Part shown: one piece after another, positions 1-8,853 of the stretch | Layout of the letters: every line of letters starts with the position of its first letter | How positions within the stretch are numbered: the first letter of the stretch is position 1 | Assembly: GCA_035715725.1 (NCBI GenBank) | Contig: DASTKT010000059.1 | Coordinates: 50,141-114,140, forward strand | Length of the DNA: 64,000 nt | Direction: 5' to 3' | From: JADGGV01 sp035715725 | GTDB taxonomy: Bacteria; Gemmatimonadota; Gemmatimonadetes; Longimicrobiales; RSA9 | Position numbers and translations under genes: made by a program | Notes under the pieces: generated by a model | Database searches by the model: none | Told to the model about the DNA's origin: nothing | Seen by the model: the letters and a program-made list of their open reading frames with translations, nothing else

Positions 1-1
1 C

Positions 2-2923
2 GCCGGCCGCGCCGATTCGGACGACGCCGCGCTCGAGGCGCTGCGGGCCGCGGTCGACCTCTACGCCGGCGATCTCCTCGAGGGGTGCTACGACGAGTGG
101 CTGGACGCGCCGCGGGACCGGCTGCGCCGCCGCTACCACGAGGCGCTGGAGCGTCTGGCCGGTCGGCTGGAGGCCCGCGGCGACCCCGCCGGCGCCATCC
201 ACTGCGCCGACCGGCTCCTGCGGCACGATCCGCTGGACGAGGGCGCGTACCGGCTGCTGATGCGGCTGCACGCCGCGCGCGGCGACCGCGCCCGGGCGCT
301 GCGCGTCTACCACGTCTGCGCGGCGACGCTGGAGCGCGAGCTGGGCGTCGAGCCGTCGGCGGCGACGCGCGCCGAGTACGAGGCGCTCCTCCCCGCGAAG
401 CGGGACGACGCCGCCGCTGAGGCGCACCCGCGGCGCGTCTCCGGCCCGCCGCTCGTCGGCCGGGCCGGCCCGTGGTCGCTCCTCACCTCGCTGTGGAGCG
501 CGAGCGAGGCGGGACGCGCCCACTTCGTCCTGGTGACCGGCGAGCCGGGGATCGGCAAGACGCGGCTCGTCGAGGAGCTGCGCTCCTGGTGCGCGCACCG
601 CGGCGCGGCGACGGCCGAGGCGCGCTCGTACCGCGCGGAGGGCGTGCTCGCCTACGCGCCGGTCGTGGCGTGGCTCCGCTCGGAGGCGCTCCGCGGCTCG
701 CTCGAGCGGCTGGAGCCGGCGCACCTGACCGAGCTGGCGCGCCTGCTCCCCGAGCTGCTCGCGGACATCCCGGGGCTGGCCTCGCCGCGGCCGCTGCCGC
801 AGGGCGAGCAGCGCCACCGGCTGTTCGACGCGCTGCGCCGCGCGTTCGTCGCGCCCGGCGCGGCGCCGCTCCTCCTCGTCGCCGACGACATCCACTGGTG
901 CGACCCGGAGAGCCTCCAGTTCCTGCACTACCTCCTCCGGGCCGAGCCGGCTCCGCGCCTGCTCGTGGCGGCCACGGCGCGGCGCGAGGAGATGGACCGG
1001 CGGCATCCACTGGACGAGCTCGTCACGGCGCTGCGCTCGCTGGAGCGCTTCACGGAGATCGAGCTGGGGCGGCTCACGCGCGCGGAGACGGCGCGGCTCG
1101 CCGAGGCGGTGTCCGGCCGCGCGCTCGGCGAGCCGGACGCGGCCGAGCTGTACCGCGAGACGGAGGGCAACCCGCTCTTCGCGGTCGAGGCGCTGCGCGC
1201 GGGGTGGACGCTCGCGGACGCCGGGTCGCGCCGGCTCACCCCGCGGGTCCAGGCGGTCATCGACGCGCGGCTCGGGCAGCTCTCCGAGCCCGCCCGCGTG
1301 CTGGTCGGCGTCGCGGCGACGCTCGGCCGCGAGTTCACGGCGGACGTGCTCGCCGCGGCCAGCGAGGCGGACGGCGAGACGCTCGTCCGCGGGCTGGACG
1401 AGCTGTGGCGCGGCGGGATGCTGCGCGAGCACGGCCCCGACGGCTACGACTTCAGCCACGACCGGATCCGCGAGGCCGCCTACCTGGCGCTCGGCCCGGC
1501 CCGTCGCCGCCAGCACCACCTGCGCGCCGCGCAGGCGCTGAAGCGGCTGCACGCCGGCGATCCCGGGCCGGTGAGCGGGCAGATCGCCGCGCACTACGAG
1601 CAGGCCGGCGCGGCGGCGGAGGCGATCCCCTGGTACGAGCGTGCCGCGGCGGAGGCGCGGCGGCTGTACGCGGACGCGGAGGCGGTCCGGCTCCTCGACC
1701 GCGCGGTCGGGCTCCTCCCCGCGCTCCCGGCGACGCCCGAGCGGGAGGCGCTGGAGCTGGCGCTGGCCGTCGCGCTCCTCGCGCCGCTCGCGGCGGTCGA
1801 GGGCTACGACGCCGGCCGCCTCGCCGACGCACAGGCGCATGCGCTCGAGCTGGCGCGCTCCCTCGGCGTCGAGCCGGCGCCGCAGCTCCTCCGCTCGCTC
1901 GCCATCGCAAGCCTGGCGCGGGGCGACTTCGACGCCGCGCGTCGCTCGGGCGAGCGGCTGCGCGAGCGCGGCCGGAGAGATGGCGAGAGCGTGCTCCTCG
2001 TCGAGGGCGCGTACGTCCTCGGCATCGCCGCGTTCTGGCACGGTGACTTCGAGCCGGCGCGCGAGCACTTCGAGGCCGCCGTCGCCGGCTACCGCCGCGA
2101 GCAGGGCCCGACGCACCTGCTCCGCTTCGGGCTCGACCCCCGCGTCGTCTGCGAGAGCCGGCTCGCCAACACGCTCTGGTTCCTCGGCTCCCCCGACGCG
2201 GCCGCGCGCGCCCGCGACGCCGCGCTCGCGTTCGCCGACGAGATCGGCCACCGGGAGAGCCGCGCGACGGCGCTCGTCTTCGCCACCGTGCTCGCGCTCG
2301 AGCTCCGCGACCCGGACGGCTACCGCGCGTACGCCGCCGCGCTGAGGGCCGGCCGCGGCGAGGGCGACCCGCGGCAGACCCGCCTCGGCTCCGAGGCGGC
2401 CGACGCCTTCGTCGACGTCCTGGACGGGCGGGCCGGGGCCGGCATCGCCGCGCTGCTCGCCGCGCTCGACGCGCCGAGCGGATCCGAGCACGCGCCCGGC
2501 GCCCGCGCGATCCTCCTGCGCCTCCTCCTCGAGGCGTACGCGATCGCGGACGATCCGCGCGCCGGGCTCGCCGCCGCCGACCGCGCCCTGGCCATGGGCG
2601 GGGCGGCCCGCATCTGGGAGGCGGAGGCGCGCCGGCGCCGCGCGGAGTTCCTCGCCGCGCTCGGCGCGCCCGCCGCCGAGGTCGAGGCGGAGCTGGAGCA
2701 GGCGCTCCGCATCGCGCGCCGGCAGGGCGCGAGGATGCTCGAGCTGCGCGCCGCGGCCTCCCTCCTCCGCCACCGGCTGAAGCGCGCCGGGCACCCGGCC
2801 GCGCGGGACGCCCGCGACCGGCTGGCCGGGCTCCTCGACGCGCTCCCCGCGGCCGCCGGCACGCCCGACGCGCGCGAGGCGGCCGCGGCGCTGGTCGCGG
2901 CCGCGGCGCTCGCCGCGGGCTGA
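2..2923 (+). CDS. BTAD/AAA-ATPase/TPR transcriptional regulator (AfsR/SARP-like), 5'-truncated by the window edge
   Basis: The reading frame is open from base 2, so the start and any N-terminal DNA-binding domain lie upstream; about 973 residues are visible. The first ~120 residues match a bacterial transcriptional activator (BTAD) domain, with YAGDLLEGCYDEW near the visible N-terminus and the helical ELGVEPSAATRAEYEALL. An ATPase module follows, with Walker A GEPGIGKT (nt ~541-564) and a Walker-B-like LLLVADDIHW (nt ~870-900). The C-terminal half is an Ala/Leu/Arg-rich TPR-like solenoid. Proteins of this layout are signal-integrating activators of the AfsR/SARP/MalT style. The next genes run on the same strand after a 158-bp gap with six helically phased direct repeats, the kind of array such activators bind. 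The later codons have strong GC3 bias and no frameshift. The function as a regulator is well supported; the inducer is unknown. Confidence 0.85.
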   Translation, partial: AGRADSDDAALEALRAAVDLYAGDLLEGCYDEWLDAPRDRLRRRYHEALERLAGRLEARGDPAGAIHCADRLLRHDPLDEGAYRLLMRLHAARGDRARALRVYHVCAATLERELGVEPSAATRAEYEALLPAKRDDAAAEAHPRRVSGPPLVGRAGPWSLLTSLWSASEAGRAHFVLVTGEPGIGKTRLVEELRSWCAHRGAATAEARSYRAEGVLAYAPVVAWLRSEALRGSLERLEPAHLTELARLLPELLADIPGLASPRPLPQGEQRHRLFDALRRAFVAPGAAPLLLVADDIHWCDPESLQFLHYLLRAEPAPRLLVAATARREEMDRRHPLDELVTALRSLERFTEIELGRLTRAETARLAEAVSGRALGEPDAAELYRETEGNPLFAVEALRAGWTLADAGSRRLTPRVQAVIDARLGQLSEPARVLVGVAATLGREFTADVLAAASEADGETLVRGLDELWRGGMLREHGPDGYDFSHDRIREAAYLALGPARRRQHHLRAAQALKRLHAGDPGPVSGQIAAHYEQAGAAAEAIPWYERAAAEARRLYADAEAVRLLDRAVGLLPALPATPEREALELALAVALLAPLAAVEGYDAGRLADAQAHALELARSLGVEPAPQLLRSLAIASLARGDFDAARRSGERLRERGRRDGESVLLVEGAYVLGIAAFWHGDFEPAREHFEAAVAGYRREQGPTHLLRFGLDPRVVCESRLANTLWFLGSPDAAARARDAALAFADEIGHRESRATALVFATVLALELRDPDGYRAYAAALRAGRGEGDPRQTRLGSEAADAFVDVLDGRAGAGIAALLAALDAPSGSEHAPGARAILLRLLLEAYAIADDPRAGLAAADRALAMGGAARIWEAEARRRRAEFLAALGAPAAEVEAELEQALRIARRQGARMLELRAAASLLRHRLKRAGHPAARDARDRLAGLLDALPAAAGTPDAREAAAALVAAAALAAG

Positions 2924-2935
2924 CGCCACTCCGCC

Positions 2936-2998
2936 GGAACGCACCCGGAACGCGCCCGGAACGCGCCCGGAACGCCGCGCGGAACGCTGCCGGAACGC
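2936..2998. repeat. Six direct repeats of GGAACGC with 11-12 bp spacing, candidate activator-binding array
   Basis: The heptamer GGAACGC begins at 2936, 2947, 2958, 2969, 2981 and 2992, giving spacings of 11, 11, 11, 12 and 11 bp. The four spacer bases are mostly CCC-rich. The array fills the gap between the BTAD regulator and the FAD oxidoreductase, 84 bp ahead of that start. SARP-family activators are known to bind heptameric direct repeats spaced by 11 bp, one helical turn. That this array is the operator of the neighbouring regulator is an inference; no clear -10 element is visible after it. Confidence 0.75.
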
Positions 2999-3081
2999 TC
3001 CCCCACCAGCTTCGTCTCCAGGCCCGATGGGGACCGGGTCATCCCGCGATCGCGCCGCACGCTCGGCGCAGGAGGGCTCCG

Positions 3082-4485
3082 ATGTCCATGCTGGAAACCA
3101 CGGTGATCGGCCGGGAACAGGCCGCCGGGCTCCGCGCCCGCTTCCGCGGCGCGCTGCTGCGGCCGGGCGAGGAGGGCTACGACGAGGCGCGGCGCGTCTG
3201 GAACGGCGCCATCGACCGGCATCCGGCGCTGATCGCGCGCTGCGCCGGCGCCGACGACGTGGTGGAGGCCGTCCGCTTCGCGCGGGAGCACGGCCTCGCC
3301 GTCTCGGTGCGCGGCGGCGGCCACGCCGTCGCCGGCCACGCCGTGTGCGAGGGCGGCGTGATGATCGATCTCTCGCTGATGAAGATGGTGCGCGTCGATC
3401 CGGGCGCGCGCACCGCCCGCGCCGCCGGCGGGGTGCTCTGGAGCGAGCTCGACCGCGCCACGCAGCGCTTCGGGCTGGCCACCACCGGCGGCATCATCAG
3501 CCACACCGGGATCGGCGGGCTGACGCTCGGCGGCGGGCTCGGCCACCTCATGCGCAAGCACGGGCTGACGGTCGACAACCTGCTCTCCGTCGAGATCGTG
3601 ACCGCCGACGCCGCGCGGCTGCACGCCGACGCCGAGACCGAGCCCGAGCTGTTCTGGGGGCTGCGCGGCGGCGGCGGCAACTTCGGCATCGCCACCGCGC
3701 TCGAGTACCGGCTCCACGCCGTCGGGCCGATGGTGCTCGGCGGGCCGGTCTTCTGGCCGATCGCGGATGCGCCCGAGGTGCTCCGCTTCCTGCGGGACTT
3801 CGCGCCCGGCGCGCCGGACGAGTTGGGCGTCACGATCGCGCTGCGCCTCGCCCCGCCGATGCCGTTCGTGCCGCCCGATCACCACCTGAAGCCGGTGCTC
3901 GGCCTGGTCCTGGTCTGGGCGGGCGACCCGGCCGAGGGCCAGCGCACGCTCGCGCCGCTGCGCCGGATCGGCTCGCCCATCGCCGACGTCGTCCGGCCGG
4001 TGCCGTACCTCTTCCTCCAATCGATGCTCGACGGCGGCGCGCCCCACGGGCTGCACTACTTCTGGAAGTCGCACCGGCTGCCCGGGCTCCCCGACGCGGT
4101 GATCGACGCGCTCATGGGCCGCGTCGACGCCATCACGTCGCCGCTCTCGCAGATCGGCGGGTGGGCGGTCGGCGGCGCCGTCGGCCGGGCGGACCCCGGC
4201 GCGACCGCGGTCGGCACGCGGGGCGCCGGCTTCGAGGTGAACATCGTCGCCGCGTGGACGCCCTCGGACCCCGACGGCGCACGCCACACCGCCTGGGTGC
4301 GCGACGGCTGGGACGCGCTGCGCCCGTACGGCGCCGGCGTCTACCCGAACTTCCTCTCCGACGAGGGGGCGGCCGGCGTCGAGGTCGCCTACGGCGAGCG
4401 GCTCGCGCGGCTCTCCGCGCTCAAGCGCCGCCACGACCCGACGAACTTCTTCCGCCTGAACGCGAACATCCCGCCGGGACCGTGA
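3082..4485 (+). CDS. FAD-linked oxidoreductase of the berberine-bridge/GlcD (FAD_binding_4 + BBE) type
   Basis: The 467-residue protein has the usual length for the family. The FAD-binding half contains SVRGGGHAVAGHAV (residues ~75-88), whose His81 is the usual covalent flavin attachment residue, then GGIISHTGIGGLTLGGGLGH (~136-155) and LRGGGGNFGIAT (~187-199). The C-terminal BBE segment ends HDPTNFFRLNANIPP. The second attachment residue, a Cys in bicovalent members, is replaced (GGIISHTG), so a single covalent link is expected. Such enzymes oxidise alcohols, sugars or secondary metabolites; the substrate cannot be read here. The start ATG has GGAGGG at 3071-3076. It probably forms a unit with the NmrA-type reductase downstream, and may be controlled by the repeat array upstream. 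Confidence 0.88.
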   Translation: MSMLETTVIGREQAAGLRARFRGALLRPGEEGYDEARRVWNGAIDRHPALIARCAGADDVVEAVRFAREHGLAVSVRGGGHAVAGHAVCEGGVMIDLSLMKMVRVDPGARTARAAGGVLWSELDRATQRFGLATTGGIISHTGIGGLTLGGGLGHLMRKHGLTVDNLLSVEIVTADAARLHADAETEPELFWGLRGGGGNFGIATALEYRLHAVGPMVLGGPVFWPIADAPEVLRFLRDFAPGAPDELGVTIALRLAPPMPFVPPDHHLKPVLGLVLVWAGDPAEGQRTLAPLRRIGSPIADVVRPVPYLFLQSMLDGGAPHGLHYFWKSHRLPGLPDAVIDALMGRVDAITSPLSQIGGWAVGGAVGRADPGATAVGTRGAGFEVNIVAAWTPSDPDGARHTAWVRDGWDALRPYGAGVYPNFLSDEGAAGVEVAYGERLARLSALKRRHDPTNFFRLNANIPPGP

Positions 4486-4601
4486 GCGCGCCGCCGCGGC
4501 CCGCGCCGGACGCCGCCGGGCCGCCGCCACCGCCACCGCGGGGTCGGGGGCCCACCCGGGCGCCCCGCCCTTCCCGGCGACCACCGAAGGAGGGATGTGC
4601 G

Positions 4602-5462
4602 ATGAGCCTTGTCCTGGTGACCGGCGCGACGGGGACCGTGGGATCGCGGGTGGTCGGCGGCCTGCGCGCGCGGGGCGTGCCCGTCCGCGCGTTCGTGCGG
4701 GACCCCGCGCGCGCGGCCACGGTCCTGGGCGACGCGGTCGAGCTCGCCGCCGGCGACCTCGGCGATCCGGCGGCGATCCGCCGCGCCCTCGACGGCGTCG
4801 ACCGCGTCTTCCTCGCCTCCCCGAACCACCCGCGGCAGCGGGAATTCGAGACGAACGTGATCGACGCCGCGGCCGCGGCCGGCACGCCGTGGATCGTCAA
4901 GCTCTCCACGATCGGCGCCGAGGTCGGCTCGCCGCTGGCGTTCTGGGACTGCCACGGCCGGATCGAGGCGCACCTGGCCGAGGCCGGGGTCCCCGCCACG
5001 CTCCTGCGGCCGCACTTCTACATGTCGAACCTGCTCGGCTCGGCCGATGCCATCCGCGCCACCGGCAAGCTCTTCGCGCCCGCCGGCGGCGCGCGCATCC
5101 CCATGGTCGATCCGGGCGACGTCGCCGCCGCCGCCACCGCCGTCCTCGCCGGCGGGGGCCACGAGGGACGCGTCTACCACCTCACCGGCCCCGAGGCGAT
5201 CACGTTCGACACCGTCGCCGAGCAGCTCTCCGCCGCCAGCGGCCGGCCGGTCGACTTCGTGCACGTGCCCGATCCGGCCGCGCGCGCGTCGCTCCTCCAG
5301 TCGGGGATGCCGCCCTGGATGGCGGACAACCTGTTGATCCTGTTCGGCATCCTGCGCGCGGGCCGCTGGAGCGTGTCGGACGACGTGCGCGCGCTCACCG
5401 GCCAGGCGCCCCGCGGCTTCGCCGACTTCGCCCGCGCGCACGCCGCGGCGTTCGGCGGCTGA
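4602..5462 (+). CDS. NmrA/SDR-type NAD(P)-binding reductase
   Basis: A 286-residue Rossmann protein beginning MSLVLVTGATGTVGSRVVGG, the TGxxGxxG dinucleotide motif of atypical short-chain dehydrogenases. Further matches are VFLASPNHPRQREFETNVIDAA, LRPHFYMSNLL and IPMVDPGDVAAAATAVL, all typical of the NmrA/HSCARG-like subgroup. Members act as quinone or NAD(P)-sensing reductases; the classic catalytic YxxxK is not obvious. The start is fixed by GAAGGAGGG at 4586-4594. The reading frame stays open upstream into the preceding gene, but that part is out-of-frame shadow. It lies 116 bp after the FAD oxidoreductase on the same strand and is followed by a strong inverted repeat that separates it from the convergent membrane gene. 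Confidence 0.88.
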   Translation: MSLVLVTGATGTVGSRVVGGLRARGVPVRAFVRDPARAATVLGDAVELAAGDLGDPAAIRRALDGVDRVFLASPNHPRQREFETNVIDAAAAAGTPWIVKLSTIGAEVGSPLAFWDCHGRIEAHLAEAGVPATLLRPHFYMSNLLGSADAIRATGKLFAPAGGARIPMVDPGDVAAAATAVLAGGGHEGRVYHLTGPEAITFDTVAEQLSAASGRPVDFVHVPDPAARASLLQSGMPPWMADNLLILFGILRAGRWSVSDDVRALTGQAPRGFADFARAHAAAFGG

Positions 5463-5486
5463 TACGGAGTCCGCCAGATCCGTTGT

Positions 5487-5570
5487 CGCCTCCGCCTCCG
5501 CCTCCGCGCCCGCCTCCGATCCGTTTCTCGGCACGGCGGCGAGGCGGGCGAACCGCCGGAGGCGGAGGCG
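5487..5570. terminator. Hexamer-rich inverted repeat between convergent genes, probable bidirectional terminator
   Basis: CGCCTCCGCCTCCG at 5487-5500 is perfectly complementary to CGGAGGCGGAGGCG at 5557-5570. The flanks CCGTTGT and GGAACGG extend it imperfectly. It sits between the 3' ends of the NmrA gene and the minus-strand membrane gene. There is no T-run. The same GCCTCC-type hexamer inverted repeat recurs at ~8.6, 54.2 and 56.9 kb. Confidence 0.6.
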
Positions 5571-5624
5571 GGAACGGACGGAGGGATCTTCCAGATCCGG
5601 GATGAGGCCCCGGCCGGCGCCCGC

Positions 5625-6464
5625 TCACGGCGCGGCGGTGACCCGGACCTCCGAGCCGAACGAGTTGTAGGCGGCCGAGAGCGCGACGGCGAACAGCGCG
5701 GCGCCGACGCCGAGCGCCACGGAGATGAACGGCGGAGCCGTCAGCGCGAGCCGGATCAGCACCGTCGCCGCGGCGAAGCCGGAGTTGCGGAAGACCACCT
5801 GGTAGCCGGACGTGTAGGCGAGCGAGACCAGGACGATGAGCACGTCGCTGAAGATCAGGATCGTGTAGAAGACCTCGAAGAACTCGAAGGTCGACAGCCC
5901 GTGGAGGTAGCGCCACACGTCGGCGATGCCGAGGCAGACGAACGCGACGAGCAGCACGAGCGCGATCGCCTTCTTGGCGGCGATGAAGCCGGCCTGCTCG
6001 CGCTCGTCCGCGGTGATCGGCCGGTGGCGCTGGAGCCGGTAGTAGACGCCCAGCACGACGAAGATGAGGAACGCCCCGACCATGCGCGCCACGACGACCA
6101 GGATCGCGCGCGCGCCGTGCACCCAGTCGATCGGCTCGCCGAACGCCGCGAACTCGAGGAACGCCTCGCGCAGCAGGATGAGCGAGAGCAGCTCGAACTG
6201 CTTCCCCACCGAGTTGGCGACCGACTGCGGCAGCACGAAGACGAGCGCGAGCACCTCCATGAACAGGAGCAGCCAGAACGCGACCGCGACCGCCGCGAAG
6301 TGGTTCACCGGCACGACGCGCGCGAGGGGCGGCGGCACGAGCCCGCGCCGGTTCAGCTCCACGGCCACGAGCGCGCCCACGAAGGCGCCGGAGAGGATGA
6401 ACCCGAAGGCGCGCCCGGTGATCAGGCGGTTCCACCACCGGTCCAGGGTGTCGTAGACGCGCAC
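5625..6464 (-). CDS. Polytopic membrane protein of unknown function
   Basis: The gene encodes about 279 residues from a GTG at 6464, or about 365 from an ATG at 6722; neither has a convincing Shine-Dalgarno sequence. The conserved-looking part begins VYDTLDRWWNRLITG and holds about seven hydrophobic spans: FGFILSGAFVGALVAVEL, AVAFWLLLFMEVLALVFVL, AILVVVARMVGAFLIFVVLG, KKAIALVLLVAFVCLGIA, FYTILIFSDVLIVLVSLAY and two near the C-terminus. The N-terminal extension from 6722 is Pro/Arg-rich and looks non-coding, which favours the short form. I do not recognise the family. It is divergent from the ABC exporter and convergent with the NmrA gene, so it is probably transcribed alone. Confidence 0.65.
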   Translation of the reverse strand: MRVYDTLDRWWNRLITGRAFGFILSGAFVGALVAVELNRRGLVPPPLARVVPVNHFAAVAVAFWLLLFMEVLALVFVLPQSVANSVGKQFELLSLILLREAFLEFAAFGEPIDWVHGARAILVVVARMVGAFLIFVVLGVYYRLQRHRPITADEREQAGFIAAKKAIALVLLVAFVCLGIADVWRYLHGLSTFEFFEVFYTILIFSDVLIVLVSLAYTSGYQVVFRNSGFAAATVLIRLALTAPPFISVALGVGAALFAVALSAAYNSFGSEVRVTAAP

Positions 6465-6822
6465 GACCGGACGGAGGAGCCGCGGCGGCCGGTGACCCGC
6501 GCCGGGCACCGCGCGCCGCTCCACCGGAGGGCCGGGCCTCCGCCCCTCGTCGCCGCCGGTCTGGCCGGCCGCCTTCACCCCATGCAGATCCACGCTGCGG
6601 GCTCGCGCACGCTTCGTTCCTCGCGGCGGCCGGGTCGGCGCGCGGCACGCCGCGGCGAGGCGGGGGACCACCGCGGCGGCGGGCTCACCGGGATCGGCCC
6701 AGTCGGGGCGGGCGCGGTCCATCTGGAGCGCGCGGAACCGCCCCGCCGGGACCGGGTAGGACCGCCAGGCCACGGTGAGGTCGCCGTGGCGGCATGACCA
6801 GCAGAAATCCGCAGAGACAGAT

Positions 6823-8595
6823 ATGGAGCACCCGCGACGAAGCGGGAGTTGGCTCGGGCAACTCCGGCGCGCCGCCGCCTTCCTGGAGGGGCAGGGCCGC
6901 GCCAGCCTGATCATCCTGGCGCTCGCACTGGTGGGCGCCGGACTGAACGCGCTCGAGCCGCTCGTCATGATGCGCATCTTCGACGGCATCGGGGCGAGCG
7001 GCGGCGCGCACGCCCTCCTGGTCTGGATCGGCGCGCTCCTCGCGATCGCCGTCGTGCGCGAGATCAGCACGGCGCGCTCGAGCTGGCTCTACTGGCGCCT
7101 GCGCCAGGGGCTGCACTACACGCTGCTCGAGGTGATCGTGACGCGGCTCCACGCGCTCCCGATCTCCTACCACCGCGAGCAGGGCGTGGGCGGCACGATG
7201 ACGCGGCTCGACCGCGGCATCAACGGCTTCGTCGATGCGCTCACGCAGATCATCTCGGCCATCCTCCCGGCCGTCGCCTACCTGGTCATCGCGCTCACGA
7301 TCATGGTCCGCCTGGACTGGCGGCTCTCGCTCGTCGTGCTCGTCTTCGCGCCGCTCCCGGCGCTGATCGGCGTGCGCGCCGCCGCCGAGCAGACGGAGCG
7401 CGAGCGCTCGCTCCTCGACCGCTGGGTGAAGATCTACTCGCGCTTCAACGAGGTCCTCTCGGGGATCGTGACGGTGAAGAGCTTCACCATGGAGGAGGCG
7501 GAGAAGCGTCGCTTCCTGCGCGCGGTCGACCGCGCGAACCGGGACGTGGTGCGCGGCGTGCACACGGACACCCGCGTCGCCGCCGCGAAGAACCTGGTCA
7601 CGGCGCTCGCGCGGCTGGCCGCGGTCGGCGCCGGCGGCTTCCTCGTGATCCGCGGCGAGCTGACGGTCGGCGCCCTCGTCGCGTTCCTCGGCTACATCGG
7701 CGGCCTCTTCGGCCCCGTCCAGGGGCTGACCGGCGTCTACCAGACGCTGCGCAAGGCATCCGTCTCGCTGGACACGATCTACTCGATCCTGGACGCGCAG
7801 GACCTGCTCGGCGACGCGCCGGACGCCATCGAGATCACGGGCGTGGACGGCGCCGTCGAGTTCGACGCCGTGACCTTCGCCTACCGCGACGGCGAGCCGA
7901 TCGTCGAGGGGATCGACTTCCGCGTGCTGCCGGGCGAGGTCGTCGCGCTCGTGGGACCGAGCGGCGCCGGGAAGAGCACGCTCATGGCGCTGCTCCAGCG
8001 CCTCTACGACGCGACCGAGGGCGCCGTCCGCATCGACGGCCTCGACGTCCGCGCGGTGACCCAGCGCAGCCTGCGCCGGCAGATCGGCGTCGTGCTCCAG
8101 GAATCGCTCCTGTTCAACGACACGATCCGCGCCAACATCGCCTACGGCCGGCCGGATGCCACGCGCGCGGAGGTCGAGGCCGCGGCGCGCGCGGCCAACG
8201 CGCACGACTTCATCACGCGCCTCCCCGACGGCTACGACACGAACGTCGGCGAGCGGGGCGGCCGGCTCTCCGGCGGCGAGCGGCAGCGCATCGCCATCGC
8301 GCGGGCGCTCCTCAAGGACCCGCGCATCCTGATCCTCGACGAGGCGACGTCGGCGCTCGACGCCGAGTCGGAGGCGCTCGTGCAGGAGGCGCTCGGCCGC
8401 CTGATCGCCGGCCGCACGACGTTCGTGATCGCGCACCGCCTGGCGACCGTCGTCCACGCGGACCGGATCCTCGTGCTGCGCGACGGCCGCATCGCCGAGG
8501 AGGGCACGCACGAGGAGCTCCTCGCCGCGGACGGCTACTACGCCTCGCTCGTCCGGCGCCAGGTCGAGCCGCTGATGCTCGCCGGCGGGGCCTGA
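6823..8595 (+). CDS. ABC exporter half-transporter (fused membrane and ATPase domains)
   Basis: A 590-residue type-IV (B-family) ABC half-transporter. Six transmembrane helices occupy residues ~25-300, with the coupling-helix region LPISYHREQGVGGTMTRLD. The ATPase domain has Walker A GPSGAGKST (~377-385), Q-loop VLQESLLFN, signature LSGGERQR (~483-490), Walker B ILILDEATSALD (~500-511) and H-loop IAHRLATV (~536). All catalytic residues are intact. It should work as a homodimer exporting lipids, peptides or drugs; the substrate cannot be read. I chose the ATG at 6823 because homology begins soon after it; an upstream in-frame ATG at 6775 gives an unsupported 16-residue extension. It is divergent from the minus-strand membrane gene and followed by a long inverted repeat. 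Confidence 0.92.
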   Translation: MEHPRRSGSWLGQLRRAAAFLEGQGRASLIILALALVGAGLNALEPLVMMRIFDGIGASGGAHALLVWIGALLAIAVVREISTARSSWLYWRLRQGLHYTLLEVIVTRLHALPISYHREQGVGGTMTRLDRGINGFVDALTQIISAILPAVAYLVIALTIMVRLDWRLSLVVLVFAPLPALIGVRAAAEQTERERSLLDRWVKIYSRFNEVLSGIVTVKSFTMEEAEKRRFLRAVDRANRDVVRGVHTDTRVAAAKNLVTALARLAAVGAGGFLVIRGELTVGALVAFLGYIGGLFGPVQGLTGVYQTLRKASVSLDTIYSILDAQDLLGDAPDAIEITGVDGAVEFDAVTFAYRDGEPIVEGIDFRVLPGEVVALVGPSGAGKSTLMALLQRLYDATEGAVRIDGLDVRAVTQRSLRRQIGVVLQESLLFNDTIRANIAYGRPDATRAEVEAAARAANAHDFITRLPDGYDTNVGERGGRLSGGERQRIAIARALLKDPRILILDEATSALDAESEALVQEALGRLIAGRTTFVIAHRLATVVHADRILVLRDGRIAEEGTHEELLAADGYYASLVRRQVEPLMLAGGA

Positions 8596-8617
8596 CGTCG
8601 ATTCCGTCCAGTCCGTC

Positions 8618-8748
8618 CCCGCCTCCGCCTCCGCGCCCGCCTCCGCCTCCGGAAGTTCCCGCGTTCGCATCCACATCCGCATTCGCATCCGAACCTGATG
8701 CATCGCGGCACGCCTCGAGAACGGATCGGAGGCGGAGGCGGAGGCGGG
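8618..8748. repeat. GCCTCC-hexamer inverted repeat, probable terminator-type element
   Basis: CCCGCCTCCGCCTCCG occurs twice in tandem (8618-8633 and 8636-8651), and its exact complement CGGAGGCGGAGGCGGG lies at 8733-8748. The ~80-bp loop carries further degenerate hexamers of the CGCATC type. It fills the gap between the ABC exporter and the glycosidase, both on the plus strand. It belongs to the same family as the elements at 5.5, 54.2 and 56.9 kb. Terminator function is inferred from position. Confidence 0.6.
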
Positions 8749-8853
8749 ATATATCCGACGGACCCTCCGGACCCGGTCTGAGCGCGCCGCCCGCCCGAGC
8801 ACGCAGAATGCGACGCGACGGGCCGTGACCACCCCGCTCGGAGTGTCCGGCCC

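Noticed and set aside
2936..2998. Short regularly spaced repeats that might be a CRISPR array
   Set aside because: The repeat is 7 bp with 4-bp spacers, far below CRISPR dimensions, and no cas gene is present.
3027..5462. An 811-residue frame spanning the FAD oxidoreductase and the NmrA gene
   Set aside because: Only its last 286 residues are coding; the first part is an Arg-rich shadow of the FAD oxidoreductase in another frame.
6465..7070. N-terminal extension of the minus-strand membrane protein across the ABC exporter gene
   Set aside because: It overlaps a well-supported coding region and reads as Arg/Pro-rich noise without hydrophobic segments.
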